Assembly: GCA_019923655.1 (NCBI GenBank)
Contig: JAHXGL010000006.1
Span: forward strand, 1 to 36,262
Source: Candidatus Nealsoniibacteriota bacterium
Lineage (GTDB): Bacteria > Patescibacteriota > Minisyncoccia > Minisyncoccales > RBG-13-42-11
Length of the DNA stretch: 36,262 nucleotides
Direction: 5' to 3'
Shown here: one piece after another, positions 23,344 to 31,854 of the stretch
How the letters are laid out: the number at the start of each line of letters is the position of its first letter
Position numbering within the stretch: position 1 is the stretch's first letter
Made by a program: the position numbers and the translations under genes
Notes under the pieces: generated by a model
The model's input: only the letters and a program-made list of their open reading frames with translations
The model's database searches: none
What the model was told of the DNA's origin: nothing

Positions 23344-23499
23344 TTAGACCTTTCCTAAAATCCTGAACATTTTAGTCCCGCACGCAGGACAAGTACCGGT
23401 CATAGCCCTTCTCTTGGCTCCGCCCTTGCCTTTCATTGCTACTTCTTTAGCTTCTGATATCTCCTGTTTTTTCTTACATTTTACGCAGTAACCTTCCAT
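23344..23499 (-). CDS. Small zinc-ribbon protein (51 aa), DUF5679-like
   Basis: A short gene that is easy to miss. The protein begins MEGYCVKCKKKQEI and ends GTCPACGTKMFRILGKV. C5-x2-C8 and C37-x2-C40 form a zinc ribbon around a basic loop (GKGGAKRRAMT). This layout matches a widespread family of tiny zinc-ribbon proteins, DUF5679 as I recall. Function is unknown; RNA or ribosome binding would fit the charge. The ATG at 23499 comes 10 nt after the T-arm-like inverted repeat, and the stop is 17 nt before the ComEC-like gene. Confidence 0.8.
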   Translation of the reverse strand: MEGYCVKCKKKQEISEAKEVAMKGKGGAKRRAMTGTCPACGTKMFRILGKV

Positions 23500-23508
23500 A
23501 ATATTCTA

Positions 23509-23617
23509 AGGGGTACGGGATTCAAACCCGCATTCCTTAAACAGATAAAAATAATTAAATAAGACCGACCTTTTGCTCTCTTATTTTAAGAGTGTGGATT
23601 TAATCCCACACCCCTAT
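23509..23617. repeat. Inverted pair of tRNA T-arm-like modules
   Basis: Two copies of a roughly 33-nt unit (AGGGGTryGGGATTmAAwCC..CTTAAA) face each other. The right-hand one, read on the minus strand, shows GCGGG-TTTGAAT-CCCGT and an ACCCCT tail; the other reads GTGTGG-ATTTAATC-CCACAC and an ACCCCT tail on the plus strand. Their outer ends pair as AGGGGTG/TACCCCT. As an RNA it would form one long hairpin with a 40-nt loop. The span (about 109 nt) and the lack of an anticodon arm exclude a normal tRNA. A third relative is at 6235-6268. Confidence 0.7.
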
Positions 23618-23649
23618 TTTAACTTAATTTTTTAAAAAATGTCAACTCA

Positions 23650-25095
23650 TCAAAAAAACCTGGCTCTTCTAGCCATTATCAAGGCGATTTCAGCCTGTAA
23701 TTGAAAAATCAATTCCCTTAAAAATTCAATCTTTTTTACAATCTCTTTTATTAATTCTTTTTCCTGTTCCGGCGTTCTTTTTTCAATTGAAGCAGTTAAG
23801 GAAAAAGAAAACGCCATTTCCCTTCCGTTAAATCCCGTAATCTTATTCTGGGCCGAAGGCAGGATTGTGAAAGATCTGTTTTTAGAGTTAAAATCGGGAA
23901 TATAAATCACCCCTCTTTGTTGTTCGTCAAGCTCCAAAAAGCCAATGGACAGATTGCCGCCCGCATCTTCAATCATATAAGGAACATTAAAAACAAAATC
24001 ATTGCTTCCTCTAAATTCTATTCTAAGCGCCTGATGGCCGCCGATAAATCTATACCAATTAGCCGACCAATCAGTGGTAGTATGAGTTATTGATAAAACC
24101 CCCTGGCCAACCAAAGGAAGAAAATTTGTTAAAGGAACCACTCTTAAATCTTTCAGCTGCGGACTTAAAAAACAATATTTAGAGCCAATTTCACAATCAT
24201 TAACCAAAAGAGCGATTTTCCAATCAGTAAAAATTTGAGAAAAATCTTGCTCAAAGCCGTTTTTTTTCAAAGCATAGTTTATTGAAGGAATGCCAACCTT
24301 TTTAGAATGAAGCGAATCAACCAAAATCGCGATGCCATAATGGTCATATAAATAAAGAGCGAATAAATTAACCACCCCGTAGTCAGAAATCTCACCCAGC
24401 CACTCAGTAAGGGAATCTGATGGGTTGCGCAAGAAACTTCTTATCCTTTGTTTAAGAAGACTTTTTTCAAAAACATCGTCATAACCAAGCAAAAAAGAAG
24501 TAAATTCAGCCCGAACATCATTAAGCCAAATTTCTTCTGTTATTCCGCGAATAATATCTTTCTGGTTAAAAGTAATCAAATGCATAAATTCATGCGCTAA
24601 AATATTCCTTAAAAAGGGGCTTTTAATGTGAAAAGCGTTAAGATAAACCATCTCTCTTTCATTGGATCTCGGGACCTGAACTCTGAAAAAACCATCGCCG
24701 CTGTGAAAATAGCCGCCCACTTTTCTAATCATCGGGTGGATTAAAATAGTAATTCTCAAATCTTTGTCAATGCCTGGCCTTGGTTCTGAACCAAAGGTTT
24801 TAGTTAAAATAGGATGAATCCTGTTTCTGAACTCTTGGTCAAGCTCCTTCAAAGAATTTATTTTATCCCTCTGTTTTTCAAAACTCTGCGCCAGCCACCA
24901 TCTATCATCAACATAAAAATAAAGTTTAGGAGAAGTTTTAATTAAAACAGCGGCAATTTCTTCTCTTCGAAAAAAATCAAAATCAGGACTAACAAAAAAG
25001 CCGGTTCTTCTAGCCGCAAAAACAAAGCTCGGCTCTAAAAGAAAAGCAATCGCAAAGAAAAAGAAAAAAGTTTTCAAAATAGATCGAGTGAGCAT
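23650..25095 (-). CDS. Secreted HExxH metallopeptidase-like protein
   Basis: A 481-residue exported protein with a clear signal peptide (hydrophobic 9-24, cut near VFA-AR). A zinc-protease motif H168-E-F-M-H172 is followed by EEIWLNDVRAE, which offers a third ligand (E187/E188 or E197). The C-terminal part looks like a beta-rich domain and ends in a coiled-coil-like helix (about 437-475). The arrangement recalls M30/M6-like peptidases, but the family is not certain. It stands at the head of its own message, with a TAATAT box 6 nt before the ATG. A role in degrading host or environmental proteins is inference. Confidence 0.75.
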   Translation of the reverse strand: MLTRSILKTFFFFFAIAFLLEPSFVFAARRTGFFVSPDFDFFRREEIAAVLIKTSPKLYFYVDDRWWLAQSFEKQRDKINSLKELDQEFRNRIHPILTKTFGSEPRPGIDKDLRITILIHPMIRKVGGYFHSGDGFFRVQVPRSNEREMVYLNAFHIKSPFLRNILAHEFMHLITFNQKDIIRGITEEIWLNDVRAEFTSFLLGYDDVFEKSLLKQRIRSFLRNPSDSLTEWLGEISDYGVVNLFALYLYDHYGIAILVDSLHSKKVGIPSINYALKKNGFEQDFSQIFTDWKIALLVNDCEIGSKYCFLSPQLKDLRVVPLTNFLPLVGQGVLSITHTTTDWSANWYRFIGGHQALRIEFRGSNDFVFNVPYMIEDAGGNLSIGFLELDEQQRGVIYIPDFNSKNRSFTILPSAQNKITGFNGREMAFSFSLTASIEKRTPEQEKELIKEIVKKIEFLRELIFQLQAEIALIMARRARFF

Positions 25096-25121
25096 ATTTT
25101 TATATTATCAGTTTTCCAAAA

Positions 25122-26714
25122 TTATAAAAGAGTTAAACAAAAACCAAGAATACCGAGAATTAAACTAATGATAAAAACAACCTGCAAATTATTGCGAATA
25201 ACTTTGTTTGTTTGCTCAAGCGCGCCAACCACTGCCAAAGCAACAACCACATTATGAATGGCAATCATATTCCCCAAAGCCGCGCCCAGCCCTTGCAAAC
25301 TCAAAACCAAAACCGGGTCAATTCTTAAAAATAAAGCGGTACTTACCTGAAACTCGCTAAACAAAAGATTGGATATCGTGGTCCCGCCAGTAATAAAAGA
25401 ACCCAAAGCGCCGATAAAAGGAGCAAAAACCGGCCAGGAAGGTCCAGCGAAATCAGCCATTGCCCGGGCTAAAATCAAAGGCATACTTAGATATTGGTTG
25501 GGATTTTCTCCGGAAGCATAAACAAAAACTTTAACAAAGATTAAAACCAAAACAAGAGTCAGGAGCGGTTTTTTTATCTTGCTTAAAGAATTTTGACAGC
25601 TGGTTTTCAATTGAGAAAGGTGCATTTTAGAAGTAAAAAAGAAAAACAGGGAAACCAATATCAAGAGAACGCCAATAGAATAAAAAGGACTAAAAGAATA
25701 GCCAATGTCCAAAAAAGGAAAATAGAGACGGCCAAAATTCATCAGCCAATTCTTAAACGGCAAAAAATCGGCCCGGGACAAAAAGACAATAAAAACAATT
25801 AAAAAATAAGGGAGTAAGCTGGAAAAAATTTTCTTTGAAGAAACCGACGCACTTGAAATTTTTGGAACAATCCCGTCAAAACTCCATTCGTTTTTAGGAA
25901 TCAACCAGCCCTGTTTGGTGGCTAATAAAAGCAGAATTAACCCAATTAAACCGCCGCCAACCGAGACTAATTCAGGGCCTAAAAATTTAGCCAATAATAT
26001 GCCCGGCAAAACAACAAACAAACAAGCCATTGTCAAATAAGGAATAACTTCTAAAACATACTTAAAATGTCTTACCGTCTTTTGTCCAAAAGAAAAAATT
26101 AAAACAACAATCATTGCCAGACAAGCCAACCAAAAACTAATTAGATTAAAATAAGCAATAGAAATTGTAACCTGGTTTAAGAATTCCGGTTCCTGAACAA
26201 AAGCGCCAAGGCCAGCTCCAAAACCAAAAACTATCGGCAGGCCAAAAGCGCCAAAAATGCTTGACACTGCCGCGCCAATCAAAACAACAGTTACTGCGGC
26301 AACTGGAGAAAATCCTAAAATAATAAGAATAGGCGCTAACAAGACTGCCGGAGCGCCAAAGCCAGCGCTTCCCTCTATTAAAGTGGAAAAAACCAAGCCA
26401 ATAATAATCGCTAAAATTCGTTTATCCCGGCTAAGCTCCTTAAAAATGTCTTTAATTTTTGTTTCCAGGCCGCTTTGCTGAAGAATATTAAGAAAAAAAA
26501 TCGCTCCAAAAATAATCAATACTATTTCTAAAGCAAAAAAAGTCCCTTGAATTCCAGAAGCTAAAATCTGCAATAAAGGCGTCTGCCAAATAAAAATTAT
26601 TGCCGCTAAAAGCAAAGAAAGAGCGACTAAAATCGCCTTGTTCACTGACCAATTAAGAACAATAATCAGAAAACAAAGAACAATTATCGGTAAAGCGGCA
26701 AATAATACTAACAT
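25122..26714 (-). CDS. L-lactate permease family transporter
   Basis: A 530-residue membrane protein with about 12-14 TM segments. Signatures of the LctP family are GSAGFGAPAVLLAPIL, GAFGLPIVFGFG, GSFITGGTTISN and GLGAALGNMIAIHNVVVA. The family moves lactate or glycolate with protons. In a fermenting CPR cell it could export lactate made from pyruvate or take it up. Neighbours are a secreted protease-like protein (26 nt downstream) and the O-antigen-ligase-like gene (24 nt upstream), so it probably shares a transcript with the latter. Confidence 0.92.
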   Translation of the reverse strand: MLVLFAALPIIVLCFLIIVLNWSVNKAILVALSLLLAAIIFIWQTPLLQILASGIQGTFFALEIVLIIFGAIFFLNILQQSGLETKIKDIFKELSRDKRILAIIIGLVFSTLIEGSAGFGAPAVLLAPILIILGFSPVAAVTVVLIGAAVSSIFGAFGLPIVFGFGAGLGAFVQEPEFLNQVTISIAYFNLISFWLACLAMIVVLIFSFGQKTVRHFKYVLEVIPYLTMACLFVVLPGILLAKFLGPELVSVGGGLIGLILLLLATKQGWLIPKNEWSFDGIVPKISSASVSSKKIFSSLLPYFLIVFIVFLSRADFLPFKNWLMNFGRLYFPFLDIGYSFSPFYSIGVLLILVSLFFFFTSKMHLSQLKTSCQNSLSKIKKPLLTLVLVLIFVKVFVYASGENPNQYLSMPLILARAMADFAGPSWPVFAPFIGALGSFITGGTTISNLLFSEFQVSTALFLRIDPVLVLSLQGLGAALGNMIAIHNVVVALAVVGALEQTNKVIRNNLQVVFIISLILGILGFCLTLL

Positions 26715-26720
26715 AGTTTA

Positions 26721-26735
26721 GGATTTGGAAACGAA
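26721..26735. repeat. Solo copy of the GGATTTGGAAACGAA repeat
   Basis: 15 nt identical to 14808-14822. It occupies most of the 24-nt gap between the O-antigen-ligase gene and lactate permease. Confidence 0.6.
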
Positions 26736-26738
26736 ATT

Positions 26739-28811
26739 TTATTTTTGTAAAAATTTCTCAAATTTTGGACCCCAAACAGGATTAAACTCAATCGCTTGTT
26801 CAATTTTTACTTTGGCTAAATCATAATTTTTTGTTAATAAGGCAAATTCAATAAAAAGTTTCCAGGAATAAAAAAATCGCGGTTCAAGACTTATTGCTTT
26901 TTCCAGATATTGAAAAGCTAAATCCGGCTTATTTTGCTTAATCTTTACCCGGCTCAAAACCCAATAAGCCAGTTGGTTGGTCGGGCTAAGTTCAATCGCT
27001 TGCTCTAATGTCTTTTCAGCCAATAAAAAGCTTGCCTGAGCGCGTTTATCTCTTCCCTGCTCATAATAAAATATTCCCTGGTTTGAATAAAGTATTCCCA
27101 AAGTTAACCGAGAACAAAAATGCATGGGAGTCTGTTTTATTTCTTTTTCCATTTCCCGAACAGCTGTTTCAAGCCCTGCCTCAAATCCTTGTGGAAACTC
27201 TTTTTCAGGAAACTCATCATTTCTTAAAGTTCTTGCCAGGGTGATTATTACCAGGTCTTTCAAGCGCATTCTTATTTGCTGTCTTGGCAAGGGAGAGATT
27301 TCTAAAGCCCTTTCAAAAAAAGAAATTCTTTTCTCAAAGCTAATTTGAGGCAAAAAAGCTTTAGCGGTATAATGGGCGGCAATTGCCGGTTGAATTATAA
27401 ATCTAAAGAAAGAAAAAAACAAAAAAACCAAAACAAGAGCCAAAATCCATCTATTTTTTGGTTCAGCGCTTTTCTCAACTGCGCCTGGTTTTATTAGGGC
27501 GCTAATAAATCCCAATATTAAAAAAAACATTAAATAAGTGCTTATCATATCAAAAACAACCAGATTCTGGATAAAATAAGAAATTAATATCACTGAAAAA
27601 ATTCCAGCTGTCCAAAAACTGATTCTTTCTCGAAAATATTTCCGCCACAAAACATAAAAAGCAGAAGCAAAAATTCCAAGATATGCCAAAAGCCCAATAA
27701 TGCCAAAGGCAACTAAAGCGTCAAACGCAACATTATGAGCTCGATCAAACCAAACCTCCCCTCCATACTCCGGCAAAAACAAAGAAGGATTAAAATGTCT
27801 GGCAAAAACTAAATCAAAACTTTCCGGTCCCCAGCCCAGCCATGGCCTTTCCTGCCAACCCTGCCAAGCCTTCTCCCAAACAACTAATCTTGCGCCGGTT
27901 GCGACTTCAATAAATTTTTCTTGAACCCGGCTATTTGGTTGAAAGAGAAGAAAAGTAAGAACTAAAAAAACTATTAAAGAACCAACCAGACAAACACGGC
28001 CTAAAATCCTTAAGAAAAATTTTGAAGAAGCAAACGCCAAATAAAGAAAAAACAATAAAACTAAACCGCCCAAAAAAGCTAAAATAGCTGCTCGTCCCCC
28101 GCTAAGCAATAATCCCAAACTAATCAATATAAAACTAAATCCGGCAAAAATTTTTAACAGACCAGAGGATTTTACAAAAATATAAAGGGCTAAAAAAACA
28201 TTAAACAACAAATAAGTAGCCATAAGAGAGGTATTGCCAATAGTGGCGCCGCCAATAGGAGAAGGGTCAATATCAATCCCAATTCTTGGCCCCAAACTAA
28301 GTAAGCTTACTAAGACGGCAACGGAAAACGAAACACTGAAAATCTTAAACCAATCCTTTTTTAATCCTTGAAAAACCGAAGAAATAACTAAGAAAAAAGC
28401 CATTAGGTGAAACCAGGTTAAAAGCCCGGTCATTCTTTCATATGTACTCCAGAAACTTCTGAAAAAATCAACGCCGAAAACAGAACTTAAAAATAAAATA
28501 ACAAGAAAAAAGGCAATCGCCGCTGAAAGCGGATTAAATCGAGGTCGGTATCTTTGAAAAGAAATTGCCAAAAAAAGCCAGGCAGCAAAAATTATCTGGA
28601 CCAGCCCCAAAAAATAGATAGTTTTAGGAACAACAAAAGGGAAGAAAAATAAGTCGCTAATTATTAGGGGTGTAAGCAAAATAAGATAGGTTCCCTTTTT
28701 AATGATAAAAAGGCAGAATTTCTCCAATCTACCCTTGCCGCCATATCCGTCTTTCTTTCTTTCCGTTCCTTTCTCTCTTGCTTGTTTTTTCTCCATAAAT
28801 TTTTTACTCAT
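26739..28811 (-). CDS. O-antigen ligase/polymerase-like membrane protein with C-terminal TPRs
   Basis: A 690-residue protein. About 12 TM segments (residues 35-470) include the Wzy/WaaL-type loop with LVVWEKAWQGWQERPWLGWGPESFD and the HN in DRAHNVAFDALVAFG. The last 200 residues hold TPR-like helices (ALEISP, QAIELSPTNQLAYW, KAISLEPRFFYSWK). This architecture joins or polymerises sugar chains on the outside of the membrane, or transfers them to proteins. It faces the divergent sugar-phosphate transferase gene, so both likely serve one surface polymer. A stand-alone tnpB-type right end touches its start codon. The second Met (28796) is a possible start. Confidence 0.88.
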   Translation of the reverse strand: MSKKFMEKKQAREKGTERKKDGYGGKGRLEKFCLFIIKKGTYLILLTPLIISDLFFFPFVVPKTIYFLGLVQIIFAAWLFLAISFQRYRPRFNPLSAAIAFFLVILFLSSVFGVDFFRSFWSTYERMTGLLTWFHLMAFFLVISSVFQGLKKDWFKIFSVSFSVAVLVSLLSLGPRIGIDIDPSPIGGATIGNTSLMATYLLFNVFLALYIFVKSSGLLKIFAGFSFILISLGLLLSGGRAAILAFLGGLVLLFFLYLAFASSKFFLRILGRVCLVGSLIVFLVLTFLLFQPNSRVQEKFIEVATGARLVVWEKAWQGWQERPWLGWGPESFDLVFARHFNPSLFLPEYGGEVWFDRAHNVAFDALVAFGIIGLLAYLGIFASAFYVLWRKYFRERISFWTAGIFSVILISYFIQNLVVFDMISTYLMFFLILGFISALIKPGAVEKSAEPKNRWILALVLVFLFFSFFRFIIQPAIAAHYTAKAFLPQISFEKRISFFERALEISPLPRQQIRMRLKDLVIITLARTLRNDEFPEKEFPQGFEAGLETAVREMEKEIKQTPMHFCSRLTLGILYSNQGIFYYEQGRDKRAQASFLLAEKTLEQAIELSPTNQLAYWVLSRVKIKQNKPDLAFQYLEKAISLEPRFFYSWKLFIEFALLTKNYDLAKVKIEQAIEFNPVWGPKFEKFLQK

Positions 28812-28823
28812 TAAATGTAGTTG

Positions 28824-28865
28824 TTGACACTCTCCGCGACTAAAGTCAACGGAGATTCTTGCTTC
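28824..28865 (-). mobile_element. Solo right-end / omegaRNA-scaffold copy of the tnpB element
   Basis: 42 nt, identical to 32678-32719 except for two adjacent bases (GC for TT). On the minus strand it holds GAATCTCCGTTGACT and ends GGAGAGTGTCAA. No tnpB, left end or transposase is near it. In the guide position directly 3' lies CAACTACATTTAATGAGTAA, which contains the start codon of the O-antigen-ligase gene. Confidence 0.8.
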
Positions 28866-28925
28866 TATGAGTGGCTATTGCCAAAGTGATTGAATAGCGC
28901 GCATTAGATATATTATAATTGATTC

Positions 28926-28961
28926 TTGATTTTTTTTCAAACCCATCTTATTATAAGATAA
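28926..28961 (+). promoter_or_regulatory. Leaderless promoter of the sugar transferase gene
   Basis: TTGATT (28926-28931), 17-nt spacer, TATTAT (28949-28954), then exactly 7 nt and the ATG. A leaderless message is expected. Confidence 0.65.
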
Positions 28962-30278
28962 ATGCCTAACACCTTAAAATTACGAAAAATTATTCTTTTA
29001 GGAGGAGATATTGGCTTACTCTATCTTTCCTTGTTAGGAATGGTCTTTTTTGGTTTTTGGGGAGAATTTAACTGGCAGATTGTCTCCATCCACATTCTTC
29101 CCTTTTCTATTTTATACTTTTTTTGGCTGATTGTTTTTTACATTATTGGTCTTTATGATCTCAATTTCCTTAAAACCCATCTTACTTTTTATGCTCGTCT
29201 GCTCTTTGGTCTTGGAGTTATTTTAGTAATAGGGGTATTCTTTTTCTATTTTACTCCTTTTTTTGACATTACTCCAAAAACTAACTTATTTTTGAATATC
29301 CTGATTTTCGGAACATTGACTGTTTTTTGGAGAAAAACTTTTTTTTCTTTATTCTCTGCCCGCTTCCAAAATAAAACCGCTATTGTCGGGCAAAGCCCTC
29401 AATTAAAGGAACTTATCCAAATTATTCAAAAAAACCCTCAACTTGGCTATAAAATCGTTGCCTTTTTTGATTCTTCAAAAACTATTTTCAAAGAAGCGCA
29501 AAAAAAAGAAATTGACACTTTAATCTTTGCTAAAAACCTTGTTCCCGGCTCTCTTTTGGCTAAAAACCTCTATCAGTGCCTTTCCTTAAAAATAGATTTT
29601 ATTGACCTGGCAAAAGCTTACGAAATTATAATTCAAAAAATTCCTATTGCTTTTGTGGAATATGCTTGGTTTCTGGAGAACCTAAGAGAAATAGAAAAAG
29701 GGCCCTATGAAAAAGTAAAACAGGGAACAGACATAATTTTAGCTGGAATTCTAATAATTTTAACTCTTCCTTTTTGGCTATTCATTGCTTTGGCAATTAA
29801 ATTAGAAGATAAGGGCGCAATATTATATTTTCAAGAAAGAATCGGCAAAAACAAAAAACCTTTTTTATTAATTAAGTTTAGGTCAATGAAAAAAGGAGCT
29901 GAAAAATACAGGCCAGTCTGGGCAAAAAGAAAAGATTCAAGAATAACCAATGTCGGAAAATTTTTGCGAAGATTTCATTTAGATGAAATCCCCCAGATGA
30001 TCAATATCTTAAAAGGAGATATTAGTTTGGTCGGTCCCAGGCCAGAAAGACCAGAATTTGTTCAACAACTGGAAAAAGAAATCCCCCATTATCACCTTCG
30101 CCATCTAATAAAGCCTGGCTTTACGGGCTGGGCTCAAATAAAATTCAGATACGCGAGAACAATAATGGATAGTTTTGAAAAATTCCAATACGATCTTTAT
30201 TATTTAAAAAACCGCTCTTTTTTCTTAGACCTCTGTATCTTGCTTAAAACCCTGCAATTACTTTTCAAAAAAGAGTAG
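28962..30278 (+). CDS. Polyprenyl-phosphate sugar-1-phosphate transferase (WbaP/WcaJ-like)
   Basis: A 438-residue membrane enzyme that starts a surface glycan by moving a sugar phosphate onto undecaprenyl phosphate. Four N-terminal TM segments (about 10-125) and a Rossmann-like middle part precede the catalytic domain, which has a re-entrant helix (ILAGILIILTLPFWLFIALAIK), FQERIGKNKKPFLLIKFRSMKK, RRFHLDEIPQMINILKGDISLVGPRPERPEF and the closing KPGFTGWAQI. The Asp-Glu catalytic dyad of the family is in HLDEIPQ. It is divergent from the O-antigen-ligase gene and convergent with mannose-1-phosphate guanylyltransferase (15-nt gap). The exact sugar cannot be read from the sequence. Confidence 0.93.
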   Translation: MPNTLKLRKIILLGGDIGLLYLSLLGMVFFGFWGEFNWQIVSIHILPFSILYFFWLIVFYIIGLYDLNFLKTHLTFYARLLFGLGVILVIGVFFFYFTPFFDITPKTNLFLNILIFGTLTVFWRKTFFSLFSARFQNKTAIVGQSPQLKELIQIIQKNPQLGYKIVAFFDSSKTIFKEAQKKEIDTLIFAKNLVPGSLLAKNLYQCLSLKIDFIDLAKAYEIIIQKIPIAFVEYAWFLENLREIEKGPYEKVKQGTDIILAGILIILTLPFWLFIALAIKLEDKGAILYFQERIGKNKKPFLLIKFRSMKKGAEKYRPVWAKRKDSRITNVGKFLRRFHLDEIPQMINILKGDISLVGPRPERPEFVQQLEKEIPHYHLRHLIKPGFTGWAQIKFRYARTIMDSFEKFQYDLYYLKNRSFFLDLCILLKTLQLLFKKE

Positions 30279-30293
30279 AAAAATTTACAGAAA

Positions 30294-31370
30294 TCACAAA
30301 TACTTCAATTGCTTTTGCTTGTCCAATTTTTCCACTATTTTCTTTACTTCTTGAGATTTTTTGGGGTCACAAATTAAAATAATATCTTCAGTAACTACAA
30401 CAATTAAATTCTTTACTCCAACCATGGCTACTAACTTCTCGTTTGTTCCGTAGACAAAGACATTTTTTGAATCCAAGCTTATACAGTTCCCTCTAATATA
30501 GTTTTTAGAAGAAGAATCAGTTAAACAATTCTTCAGAACCGTCCAGGAGCCAATATCAGACCAGCCCATAGAAACCGGCAAAATAACATTCTTTTGATAG
30601 TTTTCTAAAATTGAATAGTCAAAAGAGACCTTATCCATCTTTAAATATTCTCTTTTTAACACCTTGTCAAAGTTCTTTTTTGAAAAGGCTTTTTTTATTT
30701 TCAAATACCGCTTATAGCTGTCCGGCACAAATTCTTTTACCAGCCCTTCAAGTAAAGACGGGGTAAAAACAAAGATACCGGCATTCCAAAAATAATCTTT
30801 TATTTTTAAATATTCTTTTGCCCTTTTTAAGTTTGGTTTTTCCTTAAAATTCCCAACCTTAAAAATAGTAAAATTCTCTAATTTTTCAATTTTTCTTCCC
30901 TTTTTGATATATCCCAATCCAGTATCTGGCGCCAAAGGCCTCTCGCCAAGAAGTAAAATCCTGTCAGGATATTTTTCTATAAACTTTTTCCCAGCAATAA
31001 GCGCTTCTCTAAACTTTTTTTCGTCTTTTATCAAATGATCCGAAGGCAAAATAATTACAGGTTTTAAGAAGTCCTCTTTTTTTAAATAACAAAAAAACAG
31101 CAAAAGCGCAGACACTCTTTCCCTGAAACACGGCTCTAGAATAATCTTTTTTAAGTCAATCTTTGGCAATTGTCTTTTTACTTCTTTTCCGTAAAAATGA
31201 GAAGTGGCAACATAAATATCTTTAAGGGAAACCAAGGGCAAAATCCTTTCAAATGTTGTCTGAAGCATTGTTTTTTTGCCAAAAAGTTTTTGAAATTGCT
31301 TTGGCTTATGAGAACAGGACAAAGGCCACAACCTTGTGCCTTTGCCGCCAGCTAAAATTAAAACTTTCAT
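30294..31370 (-). CDS. Mannose-1-phosphate guanylyltransferase
   Basis: A 358-residue nucleotidyltransferase that makes GDP-mannose from GTP and mannose-1-phosphate. Motifs: LILAGGKGTRLWPLSCSHKPKQF (7-27 region) with the signature GGxGxRLWPLS, LPSDHLI (metal site), GYIKKG, NAGIFVF and MGWSDIGSW. It lacks the C-terminal isomerase domain of bifunctional ManC, so phosphomannose isomerase must come from elsewhere. GDP-mannose would supply the surface polymer built by the neighbours. The ATG comes 1 nt after the stop of a leftover fragment of the small membrane protein gene (31372-31439). Confidence 0.93.
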   Translation of the reverse strand: MKVLILAGGKGTRLWPLSCSHKPKQFQKLFGKKTMLQTTFERILPLVSLKDIYVATSHFYGKEVKRQLPKIDLKKIILEPCFRERVSALLLFFCYLKKEDFLKPVIILPSDHLIKDEKKFREALIAGKKFIEKYPDRILLLGERPLAPDTGLGYIKKGRKIEKLENFTIFKVGNFKEKPNLKRAKEYLKIKDYFWNAGIFVFTPSLLEGLVKEFVPDSYKRYLKIKKAFSKKNFDKVLKREYLKMDKVSFDYSILENYQKNVILPVSMGWSDIGSWTVLKNCLTDSSSKNYIRGNCISLDSKNVFVYGTNEKLVAMVGVKNLIVVVTEDIILICDPKKSQEVKKIVEKLDKQKQLKYL

Positions 31371-31371
31371 T

Positions 31372-31439
31372 TATTTAAAAGGATGAATGGTCGGCTTTTT
31401 GAGAATAATCTTGTAAAGATTTTCAATGAAATCGCCGCC
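31372..31439 (-). pseudogene. 3' fragment of a small membrane protein gene
   Basis: In frame it reads GGDFIENLYKIILKKPTIHPFK and stops. The first 16 codons are identical in DNA to the 3' end of the complete gene at 32250-32555, but the last residues differ (PTIHPFK against PSIYSK). The 5' part is missing, replaced by the vapC gene, whose stop lies inside the fragment. Confidence 0.75.
31392..31439. repeat. 48-bp direct repeat, copy 1
   Basis: Exactly identical to 32268-32315. The two copies lie in the same orientation on either side of the vapBC module. Confidence 0.97.
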
Positions 31440-31845
31440 TTTGAAAAAATTCTTTGGGAGAAACAATGGAAATATTTTTAAATTTTTTAAGTTTTAATAA
31501 ATGCTTATCTCCGGAAATAATAAAAGAGGCCCGCGCAGATATGGCGCAAGCAATAATGTAATTATCAGCTAAGTCCTCTTTAATAATTACTGGAACCTTG
31601 GACGGCTGAAGAAAAATTAAAGAACGCTCTTTTATTTTATCAATAAAATCGTCAATAGAGAAAGATAAAAGTTTCTTTTGACTGTTAAATTTTTCGTTGC
31701 GGAGCAAAAACTCAAGTTCGGTAAAGGTTAAGACGTTAAAACAAGGAATAATTACTTTTTTTTCAATAAGATTCAAAATTTTTCTTGGTTTACCGCCAAA
31801 GAAAATTCCGGAAATAAAAATGTTCGTATCAATGACCACTCGCAT
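31423..31845 (-). CDS. vapC: PIN-domain toxin, VapC-like
   Basis: About 140 residues. The PIN active-site acids are visible: Asp in VVIDTN, Glu in FTELEFLL, Asp in EDLADNYIIACA and Asp in IISGDKHLL. VapC toxins cut RNA, often initiator tRNA or rRNA. The ATG at 31845 is chosen; a TTG two codons earlier is possible. The gene follows its antitoxin by about 9 nt. The last codons (RRRFH) come from the repeat copy and not from a PIN domain, so the gene end is a recombination junction; the fold itself is complete. Confidence 0.88.
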   Translation of the reverse strand: MRVVIDTNIFISGIFFGGKPRKILNLIEKKVIIPCFNVLTFTELEFLLRNEKFNSQKKLLSFSIDDFIDKIKERSLIFLQPSKVPVIIKEDLADNYIIACAISARASFIISGDKHLLKLKKFKNISIVSPKEFFQRRRFH

Positions 31846-31854
31846 AAACAAAAT

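Noticed and set aside
23509-23617. A long tRNA or a tmRNA on the minus strand (acceptor AGGGGTG/TACCCCT and a T arm)
   Set aside because: No anticodon stem with a 7-nt loop and U33, no tmRNA tag frame, and the length (about 109 nt) fits neither. The pairing is explained by two inverted copies of one module.
31413-31439. vapC as a damaged gene because its end lies in the repeat
   Set aside because: All four PIN acids and the last strand are present before the junction; only about five residues are foreign.
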